Positions 1 to 12,014 of a DNA stretch of 64,000 bases are shown one piece after another (the stretch's first letter is position 1; each line of letters opens with the position of its first letter). Both the position numbers and the translations under genes were made by a program. Below the pieces are notes generated by a model, which was given only the letters and a program-made list of their open reading frames with translations, did not search any database and was not told where the DNA came from. The DNA comes from Hemibagrus wyckioides (lineage: Eukaryota > Chordata > Actinopteri > Siluriformes > Bagridae). The stretch lies in contig NC_080723.1 of the NCBI RefSeq assembly GCF_019097595.1, positions 12,438,511-12,502,510 of the forward strand, read 5' to 3'.

Positions 1-3000
1 TGGGGATACATGAAGGATTTAATATATTAATTCTTAAAAACTCAAAATTGCATAATGAAGGCATTAAAAGTACATTGCATACACATTATGATTTCATGAC
101 CCTGGTTTTGAATCTCAGAATCAGAAAGATTTATTACCCAAGTACGATAGCCATAGCATACCAGTTTGACCTGGCAGTTGTTCCATTAACAGAGACTAAT
201 TCAAACAAAGTAATCTTTGAATAAACAAAGTATCTTGCCACATAGAATACCAAATAAATATGTAAATAAATAGTTTGTTGAGTGGCCAAGACAATTCCCC
301 ATTTCCACTCCTGCCTATGCAGCATTCTTTTTGCCATTGTTAATGCAATATTTATTTGCCTATTTCTAGTTTATTGTGTAAAAATTAAGTATTGCAATTG
401 ACAGCTGTATAATACTTTTTTTTTCCCCCCAGAATGAAAGGAAAGTGCTTGACTTTAAGGCAGTGGTCTACATTTAACTGAACATCTGCTGTCTCCAAAG
501 AGCTAAACGAGAAGTACTAACCTTGGAGGTGTGAACTGCACTCAGGTAATTTAATGATCTGTAAATTCAAGTGAAGCGAATGTGTAAGCTGAGTCTGAAT
601 ATGGAGACGTATGTAAATGTTGATTTGATGTTTGAACATAAGTGGCTGAATTAAATTGCCAACTGTAGTCACCATGTCTCTTGACAATTAACTTTTATTG
701 ACAGCAGATGTCATTCAGATGTTGATAATGTTAAGTAAGCTAAAGACAAGCTCTGCAGCAGCTACAATAAAATGACCAAGTAGAACTATATAATGTTAGT
801 GCTGTTTTAGACAGATGTTATGCAAATTCTAGTCACAAGTAACCAGATTGAACATTAAATAAAAGATTTCAAAATGTTGAGGAAATATATTGGAGGTTCC
901 CAGACATAATTAATATCTATGCATTTTTGTTTCTTCAGCAATTGTTAGTATTTTTAAGTTCTGATTTTTTTGTTCCACTCTTGTGTATTGGTCCTTCTAT
1001 ATAGCCAACAGTCACGTGTGGCTGTACAGCTAATTGGGTGTATTATAAAAGTATATTCCATTTTTTTTATTGTAAACCACTGAATTTGCACTTACCTTTT
1101 ATGTAAGCTTACAAGATATGGGGCATGTAATGGGTAGCAGTATGGGAAGGTGATTTCTGTGATAAAGCATGGTAAAGACATAAATTAATACAGGAATAAA
1201 AATGATCTATGTTGAGCCAGAGGCACTTGAGGATTAAATTTATGTGAGTATTGTATTCTGTTTGTCCCCCTCAACCATGATAGATTGTTCCCCAGACTCT
1301 GATGGAATTAAATGCATCAACTAATTAGTTTTCTGTTGACAATGCCATAAAGGCATAAGTGCTTGCCTTCAGCAACCAGTGATGTGGAATCTGTTCAGCA
1401 AAATATCTACCTTCACTGACCAGAGAATTATACACTCCAGGCAAACATGGTCCTCTTCCCTAAAGGAGAATATAAATATAGTGAAAAAGACCTTGTTTGC
1501 CTGTGTTTATATATAAGGGTTACATGTATCAGTTCATGCATAGCAGAATGTGGTGCCTTGCCCAGGGGCCCAGGATTTAATGTTCCTTGCTTCCATACTG
1601 CCAATGCTGCTTTTTTTTCCCTCAAAACTGTAAACCTTTTTTTCTTATACTCCCAAAACTACCTTCTGCCTTCCACCTCATAGTATTTACATGTTGCAGT
1701 TTCTCAGTTCTTATCTGAATAGAGAACTCTTAAAGGCATAAAAAGCACAGGCTACATTAAACACCATTCAGTTGCCTCACCCTCCTGCTGAGAACTCTTT
1801 TCCTACTAGGTGAATGAAAATGAGAATGCTTATTTTGTAGAGCGTAACAAGGTAACAGCAAATCTGATCCCTGAGGCATAAGGCTGATGTAACATGCTAT
1901 TCATATGTAATTGCAGATGCCACTTGCTATCATGGGCCTTCATGATAGTTAGTCATGACCTATCTCACCGATTGCCGAAGTATACCATAAAGACTGGTGT
2001 TTATTTGAAACTGATAAAAAGTGATAGCATTGAATTTATGAATCAAGGTACAGTATCCACTGAATACCTAACTGGATACAGTTTTCAGGTAAATATTATC
2101 TGAATGTGAAGTAAAATGTCTGTGCTAGGTGTTACTGCCCTCTCTAATGCCCTCTCAAAATGTCATGTAGCATTTGAATAACAGTTGTGCATATGTATTT
2201 GGTCGTGATACTTAAACCTTCCTTTAAAGTTATCAACTTGATTAAAGCTTTGGGTGCAAGCCAACTGGAAGGAAGCCATTTTGATATTTCAGTTTTTTAC
2301 TTAGTCTTTGAAATGTCATCTTTTAAATAAATGCCAATGCTGATGTGTCTGTAAGATGTATCTATATATATTCAAGCTGGTGACTGATGATTTGTCAAAT
2401 TTGTTAAAAAATAGTTTTAGAAAGACCAATGTTTGAATTTATAATCTGTATTTTCTGTCATTATTCATAAATTAAGGGCAACACAGTTTTTCCATAGCTT
2501 AAGTTTCTAGTTATGGAATAAATAGAAATACATATAAGCTTTGACATGTGCATGTGTGGTATCCTGGAAGAGGCCCAAAAAACTGGTCCAGTCATTGATT
2601 ATGAGTCTACCTGCCAGTGGAGTAATGGAGCATATCATTTCGGTGGTAAATGAAAAAAAAATCAAAGCTTGACAGGAAAGATCAGTGAAAAACTATGAAT
2701 TCTATGAACTTTGAATATAGAAAAGTAAAAGAAAGTTCTGTAACTTAGCATGTAATATTTGTATGTTTTTAAAGTTCTAATAAAGATGGTCATTTCTTCT
2801 GCATATCCCTATATATTACAATTTTTGAGGAAAAAACCTTCATAAAAAGTAAATTACAAATGCCCTCACCAGCCTCTACCATTGGACAAATTAAGGTCCA
2901 GATCACACATAACACATAACAAAGGTCACTGGTTCATTACTTATTCAAAACAAAGTATGTGTACATGCAGGAAAGGTAGAGAAAAATACAATAAGTAACC

Positions 3001-3649
3001 AACACTGCTTACCTATTGCATTGTTTGATCAATAGTAAGTGTGAGCTCTTTTATATAAAAAAAAGAAAACCAGGAGAAAGGCAATAGTCCCAGAGAAGCA
3101 AGTGTTTCTGAAAATCAATCTGGGAAGAGTTACAAAATGACTGCAAACAATTTAAAATACATCTAGAGTGAGTATGGTTATTTACAAATGAAGGTCATTA
3201 AAGACACTGGCTAGACTCTATATGAGTGGTAGCCAGGAATATGAGTGTACTCAACACACACACACAGACACACACATGTAGAGATGTTGTTCATAAATTA
3301 GTGATTTTAAAAACTATTTCATATCGCTGTATGTGAGCTGAATGCTAGCTTTTGTTAATTGGGAAAAATTCAGAAGAATTGTGTTGTCCATCAACAGAGG
3401 TTAGATGTATCTAAATTTAGAATCAGGAAATTGCCAAGTATGCTGAAATATGCAGATACCCATTCATATTATTCGAAGCTTAAGTTTGCACCAGCCTTTT
3501 CAGTCCCTTGGGATGTCTTGAGGACTCTGTATCTATTTTTGGTGACATGAGCAATTTTCATCCAACATAATAGGCTACTTATTCAGAAACATGTAGTGTG
3601 GCCATCTGCTTTACCACTGTATGAATACACTTCTCACTGGAGGGAAAAA

Positions 3650-3652
<3 letters not shown>
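1..3652. other. Unique AT-rich DNA, no gene seen
   Basis: I see no coding region, RNA gene or recognisable transposon here. Open frames are short and carry no familiar motif. A short imperfect (CA)n lies at about 3256-3277 and T- or A-runs occur throughout. It is probably intergenic or intronic. Confidence 0.6.

Positions 3653-3700
<48 letters not shown>
3653..3700. repeat. (TA)n microsatellite, left flank of Tc1 copy 1
   Basis: This is an uninterrupted TA dinucleotide run that abuts the left terminal inverted repeat of the transposon at 3701. Tc1/mariner elements insert at TA, so the tract both offers targets and hides the target duplication. Confidence 0.95.
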
Positions 3701-3703
<3 letters not shown>

Positions 3704-4919
3704 TATATTGCCAAAAGTATTCGCTCACCTGCCTTGACTCGCATATGAACTTAAGTGACATCCTATTCCTAATCCATAGGGTTCAATATGACGTCGGTCC
3801 ACCCTTTGCAGCTATAACAGCTTCAACTCTTCTGGGAAGGCTGTCCACAAGGTTTAGGAGTGTGTTTATGGGAGTTTTTGACCATTCTTCCAGAAGCGCA
3901 TTTGTGAGGTCACACACTGATGTTGGACGAGAAGGTCTGGCTCTCAGTCTCCGCTCTAATTCATCCCAAAGGTCTTCTAACGGGTTGAGGTCAGGACTCT
4001 GTACAGGCCAGTCAAGTTCATCCACACCAGACTCTGTCATCCATGTCTTTATGGACCTTGCTTTGTGCCCTGGTGCACAGTCATGTTGGAAGAGGAAGGG
4101 GCCAGCTCCAAACTGTTCCCACAAAGTTGGGAGCATGGAATTGTCCAAAATGTCTTGGTATGCTGAAGCATTCAGAGTTCCTTTCACTGGAACTAAGGGG
4201 CCAAGCCCAGCTCCTGAAAAACAACCCCACACCATAATCCCCCCTCCACCAAACTTTACACTTGGCACAATGCAGTCAGACAAGTACCGTTCTCCTGGCA
4301 ACCGCCAAACCCAGACTCGTCCATCAGATTGCCAGATGGAGAAGCGCGATTCGTCACTCCAGAGAACGTGTCTCCACTGCTCTAGAGTCCAGTGGCGGCG
4401 TGCTTTACACCACTGCATCTGACGCTTTGCATTGCACTTGGTGATGTATGGCTTGGATGCAGCTGCTCGGCCATGGAAACCCATTCCATGAAACTCTCTG
4501 CGCACATGAAGTTTGGAGGTCTGTAGCGATTGACTCTGCAGAAAGTTGGCGACCTCTTCGCACTATGCGCCTCAGCATCCGCTGACCCCGCTCCGTCAGT
4601 TTACGTGGCCTACCACTTCGTGGCTGAGTTGCTGTTGTTCCCAAACACTTCCACGTTCTTATAATACAGCTGACAGTTGACTGTGGAATATTTAGGAGCG
4701 AGGAAATTTCACGACTGGATTTGTTGCACAGGTGGCATACTATCACAGTTCCACGCTGGAATTCACTGAGCTCCTGAGAGCGACCCATTCTTTCACAAAT
4801 GTTTGTAAAAACAGTCTGCATGCCTAGGTGCTTGATTTTATACACCTGTGGCCATGGAAGTGATTGGAACACCTGATTCTGATTATTTGGATGGGTGAGC
4901 GAATACTTTTGGCAATATA

Positions 4920-4922
<3 letters not shown>
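3701..4922 (-). mobile_element. Tc1-like DNA transposon, copy 1 (nearly full length)
   Basis: A cut-and-paste transposon of the Tc1/mariner superfamily, 1,222 bp. The outer 29 bp at each end (3701-3729 and 4894-4922) are perfect inverted repeats beginning CACTATATTGCCAAAAG. The element sits inside a (TA)n tract, as expected for TA-targeting elements. It carries one transposase gene on the minus strand, broken by a 26-bp deletion seen by comparison with the copy at 59594-60599. The two copies are otherwise very similar, so the family transposed fairly recently. The intact TIRs would make it mobilisable only if transposase came from elsewhere (inference). Confidence 0.93.
3783..4788 (-). pseudogene. 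Tc1-like transposase, one frameshift deletion
   Basis: DDE transposase that would bind the element's TIRs and catalyse cut-and-paste transposition. The start is put at 4788, where the protein begins MGRSQELSEFQRG. An in-frame upstream Met at 4872 also exists but lies before the family's usual N-terminus. The N-terminal part has the paired helix-turn-helix region (IPQSTVSCIIRTW) and the linker SGRPRKLTERGQRML. The catalytic part keeps all three acidic positions: [18 protein letters not shown] and [12 protein letters not shown]. Both halves read well but in different frames, because about 26 bp present in the other copy are missing near 4502. Restoring those bases would give about 343 residues, normal for Tc1. 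Confidence 0.92.

Positions 4923-4924
<2 letters not shown>

Positions 4925-4996
<72 letters not shown>
4925..4996. repeat. (TA)n microsatellite, right flank of Tc1 copy 1
   Basis: An uninterrupted TA run immediately outside the right TIR of the transposon. Together with 3653-3700 it shows insertion into, or expansion around, a TA tract. Confidence 0.95.
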
Positions 4997-4999
<3 letters not shown>

Positions 5000-5479
5000 A
5001 TTATTTAGCTTTATCTCACACTGAAAATATGAAAGAAATTATTTATTTTTTTAATACTTTTTTTTTTTTCAAAAACATATGCCACATTTGTCACCACTAA
5101 AAATTCTCATAAACAACTGTGAATAAATGTGTCAAGCTAATCACTAATTAAAAAGTTTAAAACAACTAGAACTGTAATGAGCCTGCCTGGAAGAGTATGT
5201 ATGTGTATTTTGCTCTTAAGCACAGTCAGGAATTCCCAAATCTATAATTAGATGCCATATCAATGATAGCAAAATAAGTGGAACGTATGCCTGAAGAAAA
5301 CATATACTTTCATCTATCCACATGGAGTTAATTGGATGATACTTCTGGAATTTTGACTTATGGTTAGTTGAAACAAAACAGAGCTTTGTTTGTCTGCCAA
5401 AATCAAGTTGGCATAAAAATGAGAATGATTATACAGCAAATAGTTTAATTCTAATGAATGAGTATGTTATATTTGTTTT
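4997..5479. other. Unique AT-rich DNA
   Basis: No gene or recognised repeat is visible between the (TA)n tract and the next Tc1 relic. There is a T-run near 5060. Confidence 0.5.
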
Positions 5480-5945
5480 TGCTTTAAAAGCCCTGAGAAT
5501 CCCAGAAAATTGATACCAGAAATGATGGAAAATCTGTGCATCTCTGCCCAGAAGCCACACCTGGGTAATGGTTGGATTTTCCAGTAAGTTATTGATCCAA
5601 AAGATGTGCTTAAATCCACACAAAAATCTTTTTGACATGGCCATTCCAGTCCATGAACTACTATCCATTGAAAATTTGTGAGATGAGGTGAAGAGGAGAC
5701 TACAAAGGATAGGATCTAGGACCCTGGAGGATTGAGAGAGATTCTGTATTGAGGAGAGACGTCAGATTCAACACCCTGCATCTCACCCAGCATTATAGGA
5801 GTAGACTCTGCACTGTAATGTTGGGAATGTGAGGTTGTATATCTTACTACATCCAGAGATGCCAGTAATGGTGACACGTTTTGTATAATGAAATAAATTT
5901 TCCTCCATATTTCACTGTGAAAATATTTTTTTAATTACAAAAATT
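5480..5945 (+). mobile_element. Relic of a second Tc1-like lineage, C-terminal part
   Basis: The plus strand matches the 3' half of a common teleost Tc1-like element, recognised from its nucleotide pattern. It has the catalytic-region block around 5560-5690 (TTTGACATGGCCATTCCAGT, then CCATTGAAAATTTGTG), the block ending CATTATAGGAGTAGACTCTG near 5790-5815, and a terminal region GATGCCAGTAATGGTGACAC near 5858. The reading frame is full of stops and small indels. No 5' half and no clear TIR pair can be seen. The nucleotide order is preserved but the protein is not, so this is an old insertion. Confidence 0.75.
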
Positions 5946-6117
5946 TTTTTTTTACCGATTTTTACCAAATGTGCCAGGTATTCTTGAGCTGGAAATATAA
6001 CTGTTATTTCAGAGTGGCTTGCAAAAAGTAATTTTCTGTCGTAGCAACTTTACTAAAGCCCAACAATGTCCAAATGTTAAACAATCTGCAGTGAGTGCGT
6101 TATGTTTAATGAAATGA

Positions 6118-6300
6118 GAGATGAGTGGCATGGTGGCACAGCAAGTAATATTGCTGCCTAACAGCTCCATTGTCTATGATTCGATCCTGAGCTCAGGTTA
6201 CTGTCTGATATTTCTCATGATCAGATTTACTGGAATAGGCTCCCTAAGTGACTCATACCTGAATAAAATGCTTACTGAAAATTATTGAATGAATAACTGA
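6118..6300 (+). repeat. Internally deleted tRNA-headed SINE-like repeat
   Basis: The 5' part (6123-6200: GGCATGGTGGCACAGCAAG, CTGCCTAACAGCTCC, GATTCGATCCTGAGCTC) resembles the tRNA-like head of a widespread fish repeat. The 3' part (about 6234-6295: AATAGGCTCC, then a tail ending ATTGAATGAATAA) resembles its end. The middle seen in the copy at 23.6-23.9 kb is missing. The repeat class (SINE versus LINE-derived) is assigned from the box-B-like GATTCGATCC and is uncertain. Confidence 0.6.
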
Positions 6301-6330
6301 CTTGATTGACTATGGGATTAAATATGCATG

Positions 6331-7240
6331 CAAATACCGCAGAACACTTTATTAGGAAACCTGTTCACCGATTCATTCATGTAATTATCTTATCTGCTGA
6401 TGTCCTGGGAATTTCATGCACAACAGTCTCTAGAGTTTATTCAGAATGGTCCAATAAAGAAAAAACATCTGTGAGCGGCAATTCTTCAGACGGAAACGCA
6501 TTGTTAATGAGAAAGGTCAACAGAGAATGCCCAGAGTAGTTTGAGCTGACAGAAAGGCTACAGTAACTCAAGTAACCACTCCATAATTAAATAATTACTA
6601 TAATTGTGTGTGAGCAGAACAGAACCCCGAATGCACAACACGTCAAACCTTGAGGCAGATGGGCTACAACAGCAGAATACCTGTGCAGTGGGCACAGGCT
6701 CACCAAAACTGAACAGTTGGATGCTGGAAAAACTTACTGTTTTCTGATGAATCTTGATTTCTGCTGAGTTACACAGATGGTAGGGTCAGAATTTGGCACC
6801 AGCAGCATGAAACCATGGACCCAATCTGCCTTGTGTCAACGGTCCAGGCTGATTGAGGCGGTGTAATGGTGTGGGGAATGTTTTCTTGGCACACTTTAGG
6901 CCCATTAATATCAATCAATCAAACATATTTAAGTATTGTGGCTGATCATGTCCACAATTCACCGTCTTTTACAAGCATGGTCTCAAACCACTTCACTGTC
7001 TCAAAATGGGTTCATGACAATGAGTTCAGTGTTCTCCTTTGGCCTTTTCATTCACAGGATCTGAATCTAACAGAACACTTTTGGGATTTGGGTTTTACTT
7101 TTATCATTCCAAAATGGACTAGAATGTTTCCAACATCTTGTAGAATTCATGCCACATAGAATTGAAGCTATCCTGAGAGCATTTGGAGGCCATACCTAGT
7201 ATTAGAGTAGTGTTTTTAATAAAGTGTTCAGTGAGTGTAT
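6331..7240 (+). mobile_element. Tc1-like element of a third lineage, decayed copy A
   Basis: The left end (GAACACTTTATTAGG at about 6342) and right end (AATAAAGTGTTCAGTGAGTG near 7219-7238) form degraded inverted repeats. Between them is a decayed plus-strand transposase. Stretches read CTTVSRVYSEW (about 6420-6455), MVWGMFSWHTLGPL (from 6866), and SQDLNLTEHFWD near 7055-7090, where the family has [12 protein letters not shown]. Stops and deletions break the frame, and the block around the second aspartate is gone. The copy at 50-51.6 kb is the same lineage. Confidence 0.85.
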
Positions 7241-8366
7241 TATTAAACTCTTTATTAGATCCAGTGAGGGGCACATTATTTCATGCCTCATGTCTTTATT
7301 GTACCGAACTGGAAAGAAGCTCCTCTTACAAATTTAGAGAAAATAAGCTAAACATACTTTTCTGACAGTAGAAAGTAAGCTTATTATCTGTTTAATTGAT
7401 ATAATGTTTACCAAAGGTTCCAACTCTGACTTTAAACATTTTTATTTTATAACATTTATTACTTTATATTACTTTATTTATATTACTTTATTGACATTTT
7501 TATTACAAAAGATAGGTGCTACGTATGTTGGTTTTAATGTGCTGTGATGAAATTCAACTTGATGGTGATTCAACTTGGTGATACAAACTAAATGTGATTA
7601 TGTTCTCTATCCTTTCTCTATTAACAGGCACTTTTCCTCTTACCGGCTTGAGACTGTTTTTTTCAACAGACAAAAAAAAAATATAACAATACTTTATACA
7701 GTCTTAATAATGCAGTGTACATAAAGTGTAGAACAACATTATATTTTAAGGAAGTACAGTAAGTAAATGACTTTAGTGCTCCATTATCCTACAGTAAACA
7801 CTGTGCTTTGTCAAACACTTACAAGGTTATGCAGTTTCTGCACAGCTCAAGGTTCAGTATATTTTGCCCTCGAAGTCATGCAGCAAAGAATTCATATATT
7901 TATTCCTTTAACATCATGCACTATCTAATTATTCGTTGAAAGACACAAATAAAAAAAATGTAGTAGAAGGTCTTTCTCAAGCAGTTTTGAGCATAAATAC
8001 CAAAATTAGTTCCCAGCATAGAGCTAAGTAAATAAATATGATTCATTATGTAACAATACTTCTGGGAAAAGTTATGTAGTTATGAAAATGAGTCAAGACC
8101 CACTGACCTGAGTATTATGGGGAAGAAGATGAAATAGTACAACCCGGCAAAAAGTTTATTCAAGGTGGTACTTTCCTTCTCCATCATCCAAAAGTAAATG
8201 TCCTTTTTAAGCAGACTCACTACTTCAACTTTATTAATCAAGGACAAACTTGGGAAGGGCTTTCCCTCTGGCAGACCTGAACGACATTCTACCCATTAGG
8301 AGACTAATGTTTGTGAGACTGCAAACTGTCTCTTGCCAGAGGACCTGCCAGTATGAGAAAGAGCTG
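7241..8366. other. Unique AT-rich DNA
   Basis: No gene or confident repeat is seen. The stretch 7440-7510 is a low-complexity ATTACTTTAT-type run. Confidence 0.5.
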
Positions 8367-8466
8367 TAAAAAAAAAAAAAAAAAAAAAAAAAAGAAGGAT
8401 AGAGATAAGTGACCATCAAGGTCTTCAAAAGAAATATGTAAAGTAAAAAAAAAAAAAAAAAAAAAG
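8367..8466. repeat. Two homopolymer A tracts
   Basis: A tract of about 26 A at 8367-8393 and one of about 18 A near 8447-8464 lie 50 bp apart. They could be decayed retroposon tails, but no retroposon body is recognised next to them. Confidence 0.85.
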
Positions 8467-8869
8467 CTAATAGAAAATAGGAGTGATATACATAGTTTAC
8501 TCAGTGTGTGTGAGAATTTTTGCAGCCAAGATTTAAATATGTTTTTGCAGGAAGGCCACAGGAAATGTGTTTGTATATGTGGCTGTATGAAAATAGAATA
8601 TGTGTTTGGAGATATTTCAGAGATCTCCAAGAGCGTTTGTAAAAATCTTTTGCTATAGGTATCATGCATGAAGCACACAATTCTGAATAGGAGAATGCAT
8701 GCAAATGACTCTACCAGCTTATTTTAGAGATCCCTGGATGTCCACATTTTTTACTTTCAAATTTTCAAAAAGATGGCAGGGTAGCATCTCTTATTCTTGA
8801 GTGAAGAAAGCTTGTCTATCTACTCAGATGCTAGTGAACTTCTAATACTGCACCTTTGAGAGCTTACTG

Positions 8870-9165
8870 ACAAGCATCCTCTCAGTGTGGTACAGCAGCT
8901 GCTCTGTCTCCAACCAGAAAGCCATCCAGCGGGTGGTGAAAAGCACATCACTGATGCCCAGCTGCCCTCCATCGAAGACATTCATCTCAAACACTGCCTA
9001 GAGAGAGTAAGAGGCATCATCAAGGATATCTCTCACCCCAACCATGGACTGTTCACTTCTGTCTTATCTTGGAAGCACTACAGGAGCCTCCGCTGTCATG
9101 CCAGTAGGCTAAGAAACAGCTTCTTCCCCTTGGTTGTCAATCTGCTTAACACAAAATAACCAGGT
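8870..9165 (+). pseudogene. LINE reverse-transcriptase C-terminal fragment (L2/Rex-like)
   Basis: This is the C-terminal end of a non-LTR retrotransposon ORF2. The first piece, WYSSCSVSNQKAIQRVVKS, is in one frame. The rest, from about 8937, is in another: ITDAQLPSIEDIHLKHC, then IIKDISHPNHGLF, RSLRCHASRLRNSFFP and VNLLN. That motif order is typical of teleost L2/Rex-type elements. The 5' part is absent, as expected for 5'-truncated retroposition, and one frameshift separates the two pieces. No 3' tail is clear, because a TIR element begins about 30 bp downstream. Confidence 0.85.
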
Positions 9166-9192
9166 GACTGACAGAACCTGCAAACACACAAG

Positions 9193-9969
9193 ACAGCTTT
9201 TGATGCTGCGCTCAACTCGGGGTTATCGACATTATAAACCCTGCATTTAACCCTGGGTAGAGGAACATTACACACTTTCAAGTTAAAAGCAGGGTTAGCA
9301 TCACTTTTTATCCAGGGTTATGAAACCTTGTTCTGAAACAAGGTTGCTATCACTTTTGCAGAGTTAGCCTTGTGTTGTTGTGCCAAAGGTGTACAGTGTG
9401 AAATAATGTGGTGTTACAATGTTACATCAAGATGCTTAGCAACTGACACATAATCAGGAATTGAACAGCACGTGTCTCATAGCACATGAAAATCTGACTA
9501 TAGGAGAATAAAAGCAGCTCAGTAGCGTGAGACAGCAAAATCCTGAATATCATGGAAGTGTGTGCTGTAGAGAATGGGGGAAATACATGACACTGTAATA
9601 TTAGCAAAAGTTAATCTAATTAAAGAATATCAACGAATGCCTGGTCAACTATGCGACGAACTTGAAAAGGCCAAAAAAAGGTTACAAGGCTGAGAAAGAT
9701 AATCATACCTCCTCAAACTGCAGACCTGTCCTTTTTTTCCTCACCTATGTGAAAGTGCGAGACAAGCATTATTTAAGCCAGTCAAATGCTGTATTTATCC
9801 AATCATGGTTGTTGGCAACCCAAATATGAATGTTAGCACAGGGTTTAGGAATGTACAGTGTGAAATGTCAGATATGAATACCCAGGATTAATTGTTAATA
9901 CTAGGTAAATCTGAGTAGTGTGAAACATGAAACAAGATAACCCAGTGTGAAAAGTGTGAAAAGCCCTGT
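9193..9969. mobile_element. Probable non-autonomous DNA transposon with degraded TIRs
   Basis: The left end (ACAGCTTTTGATGCTGCGC, then GGGGTTAT) and the reverse complement of the right end (ACAGGGCTTTTCACACTTTT, then GGGTTAT) are similar over about 30 bp. The subterminal DNA on both sides is rich in AACCC/GGGTT and GTGTGAAA words. No protein is encoded. The structure and vocabulary suit an internally deleted DNA element. The superfamily cannot be named, because no target duplication is evident. Confidence 0.5.
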
Positions 9970-10440
9970 GGTCTTCTGTTACTTTTTTGTGTTATATTTT
10001 TTTGAAGTCATGTAACAAGAAGGAGACTTGGATACAAGTAAGAAAAAAAATTTTTAAAGCCAACCGCAACTGTAATCAGGCAGTGAGTTAAAAATAATGA
10101 TTTCAGGCTAACACTGAGGTGCCAATGCCCAAACATGGGCCAAATATTGCCAAGCCACCACACACAAGTAAAAAAGGAAGTAGGAAAGAACACAGTGTCT
10201 ATATAATGAATGGATGGATGGGCTGGGTGGGGTTTAGGAATGCTTTTGGTGTGAATATACTTTAATGCCACCGGAAAAATTCAGTAACGACATGGTAGAC
10301 ATTAAAGTAGAAAATTTGTCCCATTTTATTTTATCCAATCTATCAGTCATGATGTGTAATGACAATATCAACTGAATCATGTTACAAAAATCAATTCTTT
10401 TCTTATTTTTTACAGATTAAAGTCAGTTAGTAGATTTCCA
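9970..10440. other. No gene seen
   Basis: No coding signal is visible. A short ATGGATGG run lies at about 10206-10218. Confidence 0.4.
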
Positions 10441-10495
10441 GTGCCACACACAAGTCGTTCTGGATAAGGGTGTCTGCCAAATGTAAATAGTAATA
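10441..10495 (+). repeat. Retroposon 3' tail (CTGGATAAGGGTGTCTGCC type)
   Basis: The sequence GTTCTGGATAAGGGTGTCTG followed by CCAAATGTAAATAG is the conserved tail shared by fish V-type SINEs and a LINE family. The same tail occurs at 22.8, 32.9 and 44.3 kb. The body upstream is too diverged to recognise. Confidence 0.7.
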
Positions 10496-12014
10496 ACAAA
10501 AAGATGGAAGAACAAAAACAGGATGTGTAATATTCTTTCTCGTTAAAAAGCAACTGGAATTCTACCTTTCTAACAAAGTATGCAAAAGAGTGGTTAAAAC
10601 ATGTATGTTAGGACAGCAGTCTACCATGAGATTAAAAATACCAATGAACAAGCAGGAAAAAGATGAAAGAGGAGTTTTTTTTGGAGTGCTTCCCTGGAAA
10701 GAACAGGGTGTAACTTCTGTGAAGACTCACATTTTCTCTTGCAAGGGAGTGAGCACCTTGCATGCTAAGTAGACCCCTTGTACCCCTCTCTTACTGTTTC
10801 CAGGGGAACGCAGACAAAGTGCAGTGCTTGATACCGCCCCCTCAGCTCACCCACATACGTTGGCTTTGAGATAAATTAGAGGAATGCAATAGCAGCCTTG
10901 TTTTGTGTGGAGGATGTTGCCTTTAAGCTGAGATCGGATAAAATGGTTCACTTGGGTCCTTCTGGATATAGTATAGAATAGAGAATAAAATATAGAATAG
11001 TCTGCTTTATTCTTGTGCAAGTTTTTTTTTTCTTTTAGAACTTATATTATATATTTTTATTACAGCCTGATCAAGCTGGGGGAATGACCTTTTGCCCTGA
11101 AGCTAAATGGGAGCTGAGAGTCGTGATTATCTGCCTAGCTACCTCCAATGAAAAATCACCCATCAAAATGGTTATAAAAGCAGCTCTGTCTTTGAGGCTA
11201 AGTGAATATAGTTGGTTAACAACCTGTGGAATTTCTCCTTAAGAGACATAAAAATGCAATATAATTACACTGTAATTTTAGTTCTCAATAAATTGCAAAA
11301 TCTAAATGCTAAAGCATAACAATCAGCTGTCTAGTGGAATAAAACAAAAATATTAGTTTCTTATATTAACTAAAAATATTAACTAGAAAAATTAATAGCA
11401 AAATCTATTAAAATGCAAATAACAAGTTGTCTGTAACGTAGTAATTGCGGGTAAGAAAAAAGTTAGAAAAGCACTTTGAAAATTGCCAGTGGCTAACTTC
11501 CCTAAAAGAGTTAGGAAAAAGTCAAACAATATTACAATAAATATTACTGTATTATAAAATATAACAATATTTTATTATTTGGATAATGCTTTCATTTTCA
11601 ATTCAAAGTGAAACCTATGTAAGTATTTTCCTTATTGGCAGTAACAACATGCTCTTATAATAATGACAACAAGGCCCATTATTGTGCTTTTATTAGTGTG
11701 GATTCTTTAGACGTAAAACAGCAAAATATGCTAATCTATTCTTCTATCTACTTGAGACTCTGTAAAAATGTTTATATAAAGCTGTATATAATAAAGTAAA
11801 ATAATTTAAAAAAAAAAAATTAAAGTGTGCCAATTTATTGAACATTAGTATATAGGCACTTAAGACATTAAAGTGTCCGATAAGACTATTTTATAAAAAA
11901 TTATAAATTAAATTGTACAAATAATTTTTGTTAGGTGTTGGGCTACAACAAGCCACCGGAACTAAATTTGTAGGGATACACATTGTTCTTCTGTTCTCTT
12001 CTGTTCTCTCTTTG
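10496..12014. other. Unique DNA, no gene seen
   Basis: No open frame carries a known motif. The part at about 10900-11260 is free of recognised repeats and of more mixed composition than its neighbours. The rest is AT-rich, with an A-run near 11808. Confidence 0.5.

Noticed and set aside
3745..4422. Long plus-strand open frame (225 codons) opposite the Tc1 transposase
   Set aside because: It is the antisense shadow of the transposase gene. The minus strand carries all the recognisable motifs, and the same shadow recurs in copy 2.
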